64,000 nt of DNA, taken from the NCBI RefSeq assembly GCF_004798865.1, contig NW_025335268.1:92191287-92255286 (forward strand), read 5' to 3'. The translations under genes and the position numbers were made by a program. Under the pieces are notes generated by a model. That model searched no databases and was not told the DNA's origin. It worked only from the letters and a program-made list of their open reading frames with translations. Source of the DNA: Varanus komodoensis (Eukaryota > Chordata > Lepidosauria > Squamata > Varanidae). Of the stretch, positions 23,746 to 35,535 are shown piece by piece. Position 1 is the first letter of the stretch; the number at the start of each line of letters is the position of its first letter.

Positions 23746-25660
23746 GACAGCCAATCCTTCAGAATTTCAACAGTTAAACATGACCAGTTTAAAGCACAAA
23801 CAATTAAATACATAATAACATGCACACATAAAATAGCTGTAAAATAAACCCTGAAATGATTTAAAAGTGGATTCTAAATTCCTTGGTAAAGGAACCAGGC
23901 TTCGAAGTTGGAATATACAGCATCTTGCACATTAATAGCATGCATTGATTTTACAGCACACCTCACCATTAGTTGAAGACACATTTTAGGCTTCATTTCA
24001 GATATGAAGACTTAGCAAAAGCCTTCAAAGAATTTGAACTGAACTGATCTGAGGGGTGGCACCACACAAGAGTTCTGGGAAAGAGTTCTAGTTTTAAAAA
24101 AGAATGGGCAGAATATGTTCAGGAGAGCAGGAGATTGGGAGAGCTAAATACAGTGCACCTGTTATAAATAGGGATTAACCTGAAGAGCATTTGAACTGAT
24201 ATGGCACCTAATCTGTCCAGGTGATGTAATTCCTGTAAAACGGAAATCTAGACAAATATCTAGCCAAAACAAACAAACAAATCCACCCATCCTTTCTTGA
24301 ATCCAATTACTCGCCACTATAAATCAATAAAGATTTCACCCTCAGTTTCATGTGTTCTTTATCCAACATTAGAGAAACTCCCAGATATAACCCAAAGCAT
24401 GCAGGAATTGAGCAGGCAGAACTGTTCCCTTAATCCTCTTGGGCTGGCATGGCTGTGAAAGCTCTTTGGGACTGGCAGATCAAGAGCATGCAACAGGGCT
24501 GTCAGTAATCATACTTCTTATCTTAGAATTACCCTTTAAGATTAAAGTCTGGCTTGCTGAAGAGGTGGAGTTCAAATTCTTGAAGTCTTCATACACCCTC
24601 TTGAGTTAGGAAGTACCTCTTAGCTCTACCGCAGACCGGAAACAGCATGTTTTCACAGTCAGTGCCTGTCTCCTGAGTTTGCTGCCAGCAGGAGCAAATC
24701 TCTCCGTGCTCCTCCTTAAGCAGACAGCTAATCGGCTTGTGGAGAATCGAACAAAATTCCTGCAAATTGCCTGAGTGAAGGAATAATCCTATTGATATCA
24801 ACACTGAGTTCTTAGAAACTTGCTTGCTCTGAAGAAGAGAAGACATATATATGGATAGATGTGTGGTTTGGAGAAATAGTGAATGTGAGACGGTAACATT
24901 AACGCAAGAGAAGTGGGCTAAGAGACGCTGCTGAAGTTTGCATCTGCTGTTTATTATTAGAGGCCATCAGGAATTCAGATACATTACAGTAAGTTGGTCA
25001 GGCTCTTTCTGATTCTTCTTTGTTTGTAGTAAAATGAGTAATAATGACATGTTTCAAACTTTTCTTCTGTTGCACAGATACATGTTTTGCAGGGCTGGAA
25101 GTTCAGGGGAAAGGCTGTTAACTGTCTTTAACAGAATCAGAAATGTTGTCATCTTTTCCAGAACACTAGAAGAGATGAAGGGCAGTGATTTGAAGTTTGG
25201 GGTCTATCATAACAAGGCAATATAGTATTTGTTTCTTCCCTCATACAAAGGGGATAAAGTAGAAGATTTGTTTCTATAAAGTGAGATGTGTGGGAAAATG
25301 TATATAAAATAGTGGGCATTCTCAAGTTGAGTGAGCTTCCTTGTGGAAAGAAGAGTAACTAGAAACATTTGACTGTTACTGCTGTTCCATTTTCTCACTA
25401 GGTGAACTTTTCAGTATTCCTACTCTCTCACACTGCTCCCTCTTACTTTCTTCTTGCAAGTAGCTTGTTGACTTTAATCTAGGAAACAAAATGTCTGCCA
25501 CATTCTTATACCTCTGCTAGAAATGAGTGTATCTATCTCTGTTAAGACTAGCTATCTGCTTGTTACCTGATACTGAAACCATGCTTTGATATGGGAGAAA
25601 ACTTGTGTGTGTTTCTTTTCCTCCCAAAGAGACTACTGAGAAAGTAATCAGTGTTTCAGG
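23746..25660. other. DGKH intron, no recognised element
   Basis: Unremarkable intronic sequence. No repeat, exon or RNA signature was identified. Confidence 0.45.
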
Positions 25661-25699
25661 TTGTCAGGCACTTATAATGCGATTCTGGCTATGCTTTCT

Positions 25700-25765
25700 T
25701 GGCAGTAAGTCCAACAGAAACAATGCTGCTTACTCTCAGAGAAAGGTCTGTAGGATTGCAGCCTG
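25700..25765. repeat. Short dispersed foldback repeat
   Basis: Contains ggcagtaagtccaacagaaa and taggattgcagcct, a combination I know as recurrent in reptile genomes. Related fragments occur near 6530-6572 and 62020-62070. The family is not identified. Confidence 0.35.
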
Positions 25766-26889
25766 GATCTTCTGGAAGCCCTCTGGTCCAGTAGCAGTAT
25801 ATTGTATTCATAATTCATTGTGCATAATAGACAAGACATTGGGATCTGAGAAATTGGTTTCAAATGTTAAGCTCCCAGAAATTGTTGGCCTTTATATCTG
25901 AAGCAATACAGATATATTTTCTTCATATTGTTTTCTGTAAGACAGACTCAACTTTAGAGATGCATCTACATGAAAAACAGGGTATCCTATGTGTCCTGCA
26001 AGTCTCACTGGAATGCCACAATCTCACCTCAGTCTCTGCATATGTAAACAGATTCAGGGCCATAGGAGTCAGGGCTTTTAAACCATTTGCTGGTTTAAAA
26101 GCCATGATGAAAAGATTATATCTCTTCTCCAGTTTCACAGAATGATGAGGTTGCATTTTAGTGAGATGGCTTATTTTGGAGACTAAAGTAGGTTCAGCCC
26201 ATCTACCAAATCCCTAAAATTCAGTGTGTTTGAGGAGCAACTGCATGGAGCAATGGGATATGATTTTTAAAGGCAGATCTGGGCAGTGGGGTACCACTGG
26301 GAAAGAGGGATAGGTACCATCCACAAGGGGGAGGGTGGTGGCCTGTGAATGGGACAAAATATTCTGCAGTAGGGCAAGACAAGACCTGCAACTTGATAGA
26401 ATGGATAGTTGTCCATAACAGCAATGGACTGAGAGGGGTCCACTTGTAATCTCCTGTCCCACTATTCAGTCCTAGTGTAAACCTTTCACTGTCAAACAGT
26501 TGAAGGATAAAGTGCTCAGGAACCTGACCCTTACGGGGTTGGGGCAGAATGCATTGGAACATATTTAGTCCTCCAAAGAAGTGTTAAGAAGGGTGATCCT
26601 CCAACTTTCTGATGACCTGAGAGTAAGCCACTCTCTATATGGCACTTCATTCCTTTGTCAGCAATAACACTCAGATTAAGTATAAATCTTGACCAGCTCC
26701 ATCCAAAGGGTCCGTATATCAGTATGCCCTAATCTGATTCCATCAGTGAGAGTGACTCCAAAATACTCATACATTAACTGTGGGAGAGAACAGAGTAATA
26801 ACTAATAGTAGAATAGTAGCCATCTTCTGTTATTATCAAATCCATGGGAGCCCATCTACTTCCACTGTACACAAATTGTCCCATGCTGA
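25766..26889. other. DGKH intron with a 13-bp palindrome
   Basis: Arms 26073-26085 and 26091-26103 are perfect inverted repeats with a 5-base loop (tttgc). I recognise nothing else here. Confidence 0.5.
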
Positions 26890-27000
26890 TTTATTTTAAT
26901 ATATTAATTACATTTATGTACCACCTTGTAACTGTAGCTCCTTGGAGAGATCACACAATTAAAACCATAAAATATAACACATCAAATATAAAATAATAGT
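26890..27000 (-). repeat. L2-like LINE 3' end remnant
   Basis: On the minus strand, ctacagttacaaggtggtac followed by an ATAAAT-rich tail resembles the L2-type 3' terminus. It is short and decayed. Confidence 0.4.
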
Positions 27001-27729
27001 TTTTAAATGGTGGTGTGGAATATACCGTATTTTATTCTCTATAAGACGCACCTAGTTTTTAGAGGAGAAAACAGGAAAAAAAAATATTCTGAATCAAATG
27101 GTTTACTAATGTATTTAATAAACTATAACAGAATACAGTAATATTGTATTTCAACCTTGTAAAGTGAGCAGCAGTCAACAGTGGCATTAAGAACCATCAT
27201 CACTGTCATTAACAAAAGAGAGACTTTAAAGTTCGAGTACTCTTCTAGTTTTCGTTGAACCCATAGAATTCATCATCACTAGAGTCAGAATTTATGAAGC
27301 TCTGTTGCTCACAATCACTGACATCACTTTCTTAGTCAGCAGTGGAATTATTGAAGGAATCCACAATCTACACCAGTTATACAAGAGCTGCTGCAGACAA
27401 TTCAATAACAAATCTAAAAAAGCCAGTAATGTCCACGCTGCCCTACTAGAAAATAGAAAATCGAAAAAAACTTCTGACAAAAAATGAGATATTGTACGGT
27501 AAATCAAACACACAGTGGACTAAGTAGCCTTTGAAGAATAAACTTCATACACGAAGGTAATGCTGTTCAAATATCCGCTGATCCTAAAAAAAATGTGTCT
27601 GATCAACTAACAGATAACTGATCCATGGAAAGCTTCCTGATAATCACAGGCACATTCCCCATCACTTCCCCATGGGCTTCATTAAAAGACGGGTTGCCAT
27701 TTGAAAACACACACCGACCTGTGATTAAC

Positions 27730-28034
27730 AGCTCTCACCTGTGCCAGAGGAGGGGGGCGGAGCAGGGCACGCTGAGCACGTGCCAGCCAGGTGGTGCCAT
27801 GTGGGGCTGGCAGCATGCTGGCGGTGGTCTTCCAGGCAGCGGCAGGTCTTCCCAGGTGGTGGGGGTGAGCAGTCCGTCTCTCCGTGCGGCCGGTGGGTTA
27901 AAGCCCGCGGCTCCTCCTCCTCCTCCACACACCTCCCCCTGAGCGGCACAGCTCTCACCTGTGCCGGAGGTGGGGGGTGGAGCAGTGCGCGCCAAGCGCG
28001 TGCCAGCCAGGTGGTGCTATGTGGTGCAGGTGGC
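27730..28034. repeat. Two GC-rich direct repeats inside the transposon
   Basis: About 85 bases starting agctctcacctgtgcc recur at 27730-27814 and 27950-28034, a spacing of 220, with moderate divergence. Both contain gtgccagccaggtggtg. A CTCCTC-rich stretch lies between them. Confidence 0.8.
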
Positions 28035-28066
28035 CGGCAGTGTCCCGGGAGTCGGGCACACACACA

Positions 28067-28138
28067 TTCGCTCTATAAGATGCACAGACATTTCCCCTTA
28101 CTTTTGAGGGGGGGGGGGAGTGCGTCTTATAGAGCGAA
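28067..28138. repeat. Inner hairpin made of terminal-repeat sequence
   Basis: Arms 28067-28084 and 28121-28138 (ttcgctctataagatgca and its complement, one mismatch at a CpG-type site) copy the inner part of the outer terminal repeat. The right arm belongs to the true right end of the element. A run of about 12 G lies between the arms. Confidence 0.85.
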
Positions 28139-28148
28139 AAATATGGTA

Positions 28149-29200
28149 CATAAGAATAAAAATAAAACCTAGCATAGTGCAAAGAATGCCATACAAATAC
28201 CTTGTCTATCATGAGAATGTTAATCTTTTTTCTGTTCCTCTCCATCCAGTTGAAATCCTCCACTCCTGACATGCCTAGCACAAATCCTGTGTACTCTTAG
28301 CATGCATCCTGTAAGCCATCCAGTAATCTCAACCCAAAGAATAATACACAGTTCCATATTTGCTTGTTTGTCAAAGTGAGACTTGTTCTTCCTCTCCAAG
28401 CAGGGTGGGGCATGTGTTTCTGCTTTCTGTAGAGTTATCAATGCCGCTTACAGAGCCAGGCAGAAATGTCTGACTGATTTCAATACTGCATAGGATAAAA
28501 AGAAACCAAGCACCCCTAAGCTTCCTTTCTGATCTTGATTTTTCTACTACCCCCTCCTCTGCAAAATAGGCCAAAAGGTTAGTTTGGAGACTTTGGCCCA
28601 GTTAGTAGCAATAACTATTGTTTTAGTATCCGTATTCTAACCAGTAAATAAACAAGAAGATAGAGATTCCTGGGATGTGCTGTAAGGAGAAAATTTGAGA
28701 GAACCAGATTTTTGGAAGGGGAAATATGCTGAATAGCATCAGGTCAAATTGTTAAAATATCTTCCAGGAACTGGGGAATAGTGGCATACATTAGTCGGCC
28801 AGTGGCTGCCATAGGGATGACTTTTCCAGTGGTGGTATCTTGTCAGTGAAACTCATTTCCCAAATGGCTTCTCAGTGGTACTTTATTTGAGTTTGTTTAG
28901 AGACTAGCTGAATACTTTTCTGTTCACAAAAAAATTTAATAGAACTCTGATGTTTTGTTGTTATGATGCATATTAATAGCTATAGCTGTTTTGATTGCTG
29001 CATTTTTCTATTCTTCATTTTAAGTGTTCATCTGAAAAATTTCTGGGGTTTTTTTTTTTTGCTTTCTGTTTGATGGAATGCATTGTAGAAAAACACACAC
29101 ATTTAAATAATGATGATGCATCTAATCTCCTTGTTTGTGGTCTGATTACTTTTGTATTTATTCATAAGTACTAATTCCTAAACTCTGGGGTAAACATTAG
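28149..29200. other. DGKH intron, no recognised element
   Basis: Ordinary intronic sequence without identifiable repeats, apart from a T run near 29050. Confidence 0.45.
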
Positions 29201-30410
29201 GTAGGTTTGCACATAACACCAACTCATTGTGGTGGTTCTTTATGATGGGTTCATGGAACCTCCCCACCAGCACCCATAATGAGTGCAGCAAACAATCGGG
29301 TTCATTAAGGCTACTTTGTGCCCTTCTCTCTCCTCTCCTATTGTCAGGGGACACTTTGGTCTCCTTTCCCTGAGAGTCCCAGTCATGAGTTGATTTCTGC
29401 TCAGTGAGCGTGTCAGAGAGGTCCCATTGTGCAAACAGGGCTTATGCCTTGAAGTTCAATGGAATTAACTTCTGGTGTCACCTGGGACAAAGTACAGGGG
29501 CCTGCCTGCTGCCCTTGCAGCAGGCACCTCTTGCATGTTGCTGCAGCTGAGACTGGAAGTTGATCTTGTTGCTCTTAAGGGCACAAGTCTTGTTTCCTTG
29601 GTTCCCATGCTGAGGCAGCTGCACAGAGCAGAGATGCATTCCCACCTCTTACAGTCTGTGTGGGGTTAGATATCTTCAGCAAGCAGGGAGGCCACTGTGC
29701 AGGCAAAGATGTCATCCCTGGCTGCTGCATAAGAGGTCTCGCTTCAGCAGGCCACAGGGAAGTCTGGTTGGTTGCATGTTGCTGATCCAAGCACAGGGCA
29801 GATGTTATCCCTGCTGCTTCTCAAGAGTAGACTGCCTAAGCCACTCAGTGATGACAGCCTGTCATTGTGCCACTGGCTGGAGAAGTGTGAGTCAGTGTTG
29901 TGGGTGACCCATCCACTCTGTCTTGCCTCAAAAGTAGACCTTAATAGCAGGTTGCACAGAAGACCCAGCTTCTGTTGGGACTTTGCTGCCAGCTCCAGAA
30001 AAGACTTTCAAAGCTGGCAGAAGGGTTCTCTGCTGTGTGCCTCCTCCACAAATCCCAACAGGGTTCATGGTAGTGATAATGTTTGCTGCAGCTGGCAGCA
30101 GCAATTTCTGATGTATGCTGCCACCCCGAGCACCTTGTGGGTAGGGTCAGCAGCACACGGCAGAGTTCTGGGGAGCCTCTGACAGCCTCCCCCAATTGTT
30201 TCTTTGGGGGCAGCTGTCAGCAGTGCTTGCTAGTGAGACAGTTGTCAGGAACAGAAGGGGGGTTTGCCACTCTGGGCAAGTGGTTTGATTGTTGTGGGCC
30301 TTTACCCACAATGCATCGTGTCATCAGGGTTTGTAAAGCATGGTTCGTAACTGATCGTGAATAAAGCATTAGTGGTTGTTTATTGTGTTGTGTGAACCTG
30401 TCATTGTGAC
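29201..30410. other. CAGC/CTG-rich stretch, possible old DNA transposon
   Basis: The base composition is distinctly more GC-rich than its flanks. Its outer ends are loosely inverted: aggtttgcacataacacc near 29202 and the complement of ttgtgttgtgtgaacct near 30383. No target-site duplication is visible and open frames such as 29772-30182 (+) have no motif. The transposon reading is tentative. Confidence 0.3.
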
Positions 30411-31445
30411 TCTTAATTTCAGTCTCTTGGTTGTTTTTAATCTCTGTTTGATGAGAGTCCAAGTTAGGTTTGCACCATTATTGTTAGTAGTTGTGCAGAT
30501 TGTTCTTTGAGGGAGCTGTGACAGTCCGATTTGTTGCTTAGCCTATTTGCTTCTGAATATATTGTGAATTGCTTTAATTTTGGACTTAGGAATTGGTATA
30601 TGTTTGTTTTTTTTTACTATTTTTCTAATCTTGAATGTACTTAAACCAGATTGTGAGGATGAGGTGGCCAATGTATTATATTGACACTTGCATTAGACCT
30701 TGACCTGTAGCATTTTCTAATGAAGTATGTTTTACTTTGAAGAGAAGTTGAGTCCTGAAGGTTTGTTTCTGTATGTTAAATAGTGGTACTGAATTCTGTT
30801 TTATTCCATTGTTATTGGTATATCTGTGTGATTTGTTGCAACCGTTTGGGCAAAGCTGATTTTCATACTAGCTGGTGTATTTTAGTTTGGTCTCTCCAAA
30901 CCTATTGTGTTTGCCTCCTATATTTGCAGGGATTTCAAGTTGGAATCATAGGTTAGGCATGTTGTTTACCAGTTAATAGGTTAGTTACTTCTGAAAGGCC
31001 ACCCTGTGAATTGTAGCAACTAAACTAAACTGACTGTCATGAAAGTGAATGAGTCGCCAATGGGCTTTAAGCAAAACTGCATTAGAGACAGATTTTAGGA
31101 GTGTTCTTACTATGTATGGATTTTTTTCTTGAATGCCTTTTCTAGCTATTCTATGCCCATTTTTGCATATATGGAAGTTTAATGTGGCTCAAATATTGAC
31201 TCTCCTGTATACTGTGGGCATTACTTATTGCCTCTGCCACTAAGGAACACGGACACATCTGTGGAATTGTAAATAGATGCTCACATGCATTAAATCAATT
31301 AAGCTAACTTGTATAAGTAATTGCCTGGAAGCTAGATATTGTTGACAAGCATATATTATTTTAATCTGGCCTGCTTTACTATTCCTGAAACCTTTGATGC
31401 ATCTACTAGCCTCAGAAACACTTGAGGAGGCTCTGCTGAGCTGGC
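30411..31445. other. DGKH intron, no recognised element
   Basis: AT-rich intronic sequence; nothing identified. Confidence 0.45.
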
Positions 31446-31449
31446 CACT

Positions 31450-33345
31450 GAGACTATGGAAACATAGAAACAGAATGAGTCAGAAGGGGTCTCCAGCCGG
31501 CTCCACTCATGACATGCCCACCATGTGCATGTCTAGCCTGACTTTGAATATCCTCACCGATGGGGCATCAACCACCTCCTGTGGAAGCCCATTCCATACC
31601 CTCGGGGTCCTAACTGTCAGGAGGTGCTTCCTGACATCTAAATGGAACCTTGGTTCCCTGAGTTGTGCCCCTGTGTTGCACTGACTCTAACTTGGCTATA
31701 TCCTTCCTGTAATGAGGGGCCCAAAACTGAACACAGTACTCCAGTTGCTGGTGCACCAGAATCATATAGCATGGTAGTAATACCTCTCTCAGTGTAGAAG
31801 CCACGCTTCTGGCTATGCAACCAAGGGTGGCATTTGCTCTCTTGACCACCGCATCACACTGCTGACTCATGTTCAGCCTGCAGTCAACCAGCACCCTGAG
31901 GTCCCTTTCACAAGTGCTGCTCTCCAGCCACTTGTCCCCTAACCTGTACTTATGACACCCATTCCTATGCCCCAAGTGCAAGACCTTGTACTTACATTGA
32001 ATGCCATCCTGTTGTCTTCTGCCCCCTTCCATAGTCTGTCCAGATCCTTTTGGATCTGGAGTACCTGCTTGTGGCCATTGCCCCAGTTTTAGTGTTGTCT
32101 GCGAATTTGATCAGCAGACTGTCCACCCCTTCTTCCATGCCATTTATGAAAAGATTAAACAGGATGAGCCCCAGGCCAGAGCCCTGGGGGACCCTGCTTG
32201 TCACTGGCCGCCATCCCGATGATTTCCCATTAATGGTTACTCTCTGCTTTTGGTCAGTCAGCCATGCCCTAATCCATTGGATAGTGCTTTGGTGTATCCT
32301 AAAACTCCTCAGTTTCTCAACCAGGATATCATGGGGCACTTTGTCAAAGGCCTTGCTGAAATCCAGGTAAACCACATCCACTGCATCCCCTCCACCTAGT
32401 CACCTTGAAACCTTGTCATAGAATTCCACAAGATTTGTCTGGCAGGACCTGTTATTGTGGAAACCATGTTGTGTGGCCGCCAGTGTTCCTTCCCTATCTA
32501 ACATCACTAGATCTCTCGCTATTATGAGCCTTTCCATTGTTTTTTCTACAGTGGACGTAAGGCTAACTGGTCTGTAATTCCCCATGTCCCTTCTACTACC
32601 CTTTTTGAAAATTGGGACCACTGACGCCACCCTCCAGTCCTCTGGAACTTCACCTGTTCTTCACGAGGCCTCAAAAATGGAGGCCAGCAGGCATGAGAGA
32701 ACCCCTGGCAACTCTTGAAGTACTCTCGGGTATAGCCTGTCAGGGCTTGGCACTTTGTAACGTCCAATGCCCTGAGAAACCCCTTGACTTCTAGGGGGGT
32801 GATTCTAATCTGTGCCTCTAAGTCCCTGGCCTCATCTAATCTCCCATGCAAATCTCCCCCGTCCTGCTTTGAGGAGAATGCAGAGGCAAAATACTCATTT
32901 ACCATCTGTGCCCGTTCCCTCATATCGGTCACTGGATCCCCTTCCTCCTTATTTAGCGGTCCCACTACTTGTCTCCCCTTCCTCCTGCTATTTACGTGCT
33001 GATAGAAGCCCTTTTTGTTGCTCTTGATATTCTTGGCAAGTCTCAGCTCGTAATCAGCCTTAGCCTTCCGAAGAATCCTTCTGCAATGGGCCTCCTCCTC
33101 CTGGTATATCCTTTTGTCTATTTGCCCCAGTACCCATTTTCTACAGAGGTTCCTCTTGCGTCTAATCTCTTTAACCACCTCCTTTCACATCCATGGCGGC
33201 ACTCTCCTTCACCTCCCCGCCTTACTAACTAGAGGTATCGTCAAGGCTTGCACCTCCAAAACCTCCCTTTTGAGTGCCATCCACCCCTGCTCAACTCCCT
33301 TGCCTTCCAGTAACCTATCCTAGGAGACTTTCCCCAGTTGGCCAT
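31450..33345 (-). mobile_element. CR1 LINE, 5'-truncated, RT region to 3' end
   Basis: On the minus strand the ORF2 linker reads VKEIRRKRNLCRKWVLGQ, then FASAFSSKQDG. The RT core reads VVYLDFSKAFDKVPHDILVE, then SGWRPVTSRVPQGSGLGLIL and LIKFADNTK. The usual FADD active site is FADN here (about 32091-32115). A C-terminal block with LRVLVDCRLNMSQQCDAVVK and a CR1-type 3' end with the complement of ctatggaaacatagaaac follow. The upstream endonuclease domain is missing. The frames are interrupted between at least three ORF pieces, so the copy is dead. Confidence 0.92.
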
Positions 33346-35419
33346 GGAGAGTGATCCATGTGGCTTGTGAGTGTACAGAGGCATTTTAAAGTTTTCTTTT
33401 CATTTCTAATGTAGCAAAGTTTTAAGACCAAACGAAATTGTGAAAAATACTGAAATATTTTGTGTCCAGAGAATATTAAGATGTATATTGTGGCTTCTCT
33501 TAGACCTCAGTGAAGCATGAAGTTTTATCTATTTGTCAGTGATTTGGCATCTCTTAATTCAGACTGGGTAGGGCAACCCAGGAACCACATAAAATTGTCC
33601 CAGGGCCTACAGTTAGAGGACAAGCTGTCATTGGCCATCCCTGATGCTTATGTTTGTATTCATAAGTTCAACAGCCAGATATATACAGATTTTTCTAGCA
33701 TGAAAGCAGTAGAGCTAAATATACTTCACTTTAACCAAGTTGTATTACTGTAATGCTCTTACACCATTTTCAGTTAAAGCAACTTAGTTCCTGGTAAAAT
33801 TGAGAGAGTTCTAAATACAGTTTGCATTATTTGCATAGTAAGCCTCAGTAGACCCACATTTCCGTTAAGGCGTAACTTAGAGGCAGATCTTAGAGGCAGA
33901 CCTTTGGTAAACAGGTCTTCTGGTTTCACGCTTGCCACTGAAAATAGTTTAGTACAGTTGTATAGTACATTTGTATGCTATGAGGCAGGAACAGACAGAC
34001 TTCATGCTTTGCAAATCTAGTTGTATGAATTTTTAAAATCAGAGCCTGGTGCAAAATGCATGCATTTAGAATTAAAGAATTTTGATTCTAGGAGTTAGTT
34101 TCAAATACAAGAGCTAAATGGTACTTACATAGTCCTTCCACATAAAAGTCCCCTCAAGCTTTTTTTTAAAACCATTTCAGCAGTATATTTTTCTGTGGGA
34201 GCAGTCATTTTGTGGCTGGTATTATAAAACAATTGGAAAAAAGAAATCCTTGTCAGGTCTACTTTCTTTCCTTCCTGTTTAGTGCTGCATGCTTAGCACA
34301 AATGACCTTGTATTGGAGGAAGCCTGGCAAGCACTTGCATAGGTGGCTGTGACAGGGCAAGTGAGTGTAGAACAAACCTGATAAACAAAAAGTGTGCTTT
34401 AAAATCTTTAACCTATTGAATTTTTTGTCTGTCGGTTAAGTATCTCCACAAAAATGATCCTCTTTCAGTCAGGAAATGAGAAAGAACTCGACATATTTCA
34501 GCAGGAGTCAGGTAAAAGAAAAGTTGAAGCAAAGGTTATTTATTGCTGAGTAAGACAATGGAAATGAGGAAGAGTTTGTGCTCATTTTATAGAGGAATAT
34601 TTTTTTTCTCTCATAGAGGAAAGTTGTTTTTACTGGTAGGAGAGTTAAACCTGACTTTTGTCTTTATTCATGTCTGGTTGAGTGTTTATCTGGGTTCAAA
34701 ACAATCCATTCTAATTTTCTTCAGATTTGCAAAACATGGTTCCAATTTGTAGCTTTACAAGCAGTGACACAGCTGGGTAATTTTGGACCCCAGACGCATG
34801 GGGAGGCTATGTTGTATTCTTTCAGTTGTGAAGCATATCCCGGCATTTGTCATCTTCTCTCCAACTCATTGTCATTCTGTGGTTTACAGCTCTACAGTCC
34901 TAATACACTGGGGCAAAAGCAACTACCTCCTGGTTGTCAACCCTGAATTTAAAAAATGATCATGTATAGTCCTGCATTTTAAACTGACTCAAATCAGAGC
35001 ACCATCAGGAATAAAATGGAGTTTGCTTCTAGTGCCTTGATCTTGAACACATTTACATATATTTTAAAAGTAGATATGAGCAGATGCAATATGTGCATAT
35101 GTTATAATTTATATTTCTGTCTGTCCACTCCCTCACTAGATTTTTTTTTAAATTAGAAAGGTTTCTACAATATCCAGTGTCAGCCCTGGTGGACCTTGGC
35201 TTGCCCAGGCCAGCCCACATGGTAATGCTGGGCCTGTCGCCACACTCCCGATTGCCTGCCACTCTCCGTATGGTCACTTGAGATGTTTCATGAGCTACAG
35301 GAGTTTGGAATTTGCGGCCAAGGTCCAACATGAGCTGGACTACAGTTTACAAGCAGATGAGGCAGTAGGAAAACAGCTTAATGCCTCATGTAACAATGGA
35401 AGCAGTAAAACCCCATCCC
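33346..35419. other. DGKH intron, no recognised element
   Basis: Intronic sequence without a gene. 35280-35350 has a weak resemblance to the foldback-repeat core (actggactacagtt) but is too decayed to call. Confidence 0.45.
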
Positions 35420-35535
35420 CAAACTGTGCTCTCCAAATATTTGGGATTTCAGTTCCTATCAGCCCCACTCAGTATAGCTAATGGTGAGGAATGCTGAGAG
35501 TTATAATCCAAAGTGTCTGGAGGTTGTTAAGCTTG
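35420..35535. repeat. Foldback MITE-like repeat
   Basis: ctctccaaatatttgggatt on the left and aatccaaagtgtctggaggt on the right form an imperfect hairpin of the same family as 1187-1312. Confidence 0.6.

Larger units (their letters stand above)
27025..28146 (-). mobile_element. TA-flanked DNA transposon, possibly pogo/Tigger-like
   Basis: The ends form a roughly 27-bp terminal inverted repeat: ccgtattttattctctataa then gacgcac on the left, and its complement gtgcgtcttatagagc then gaaaaatatgg on the right. Both ends are flanked by TA. On the minus strand at 27245-27329 an acidic C-terminus, EQQSFINSDSSDDEFYGFNE then N and stop, is still readable after a stop. Such acidic tails are known in pogo/Tigger-type transposases, so that superfamily is my inference. 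The rest of the transposase is lost. The right half is GC-rich, with two direct repeats about 220 bases apart and an inner hairpin. Confidence 0.65.

Noticed and set aside
27730-28060. GC-rich direct repeats as promoter or coding exons
   Set aside because: The repeats are inside a TA-flanked transposon and the open frames depend on repetitive GC-rich words.
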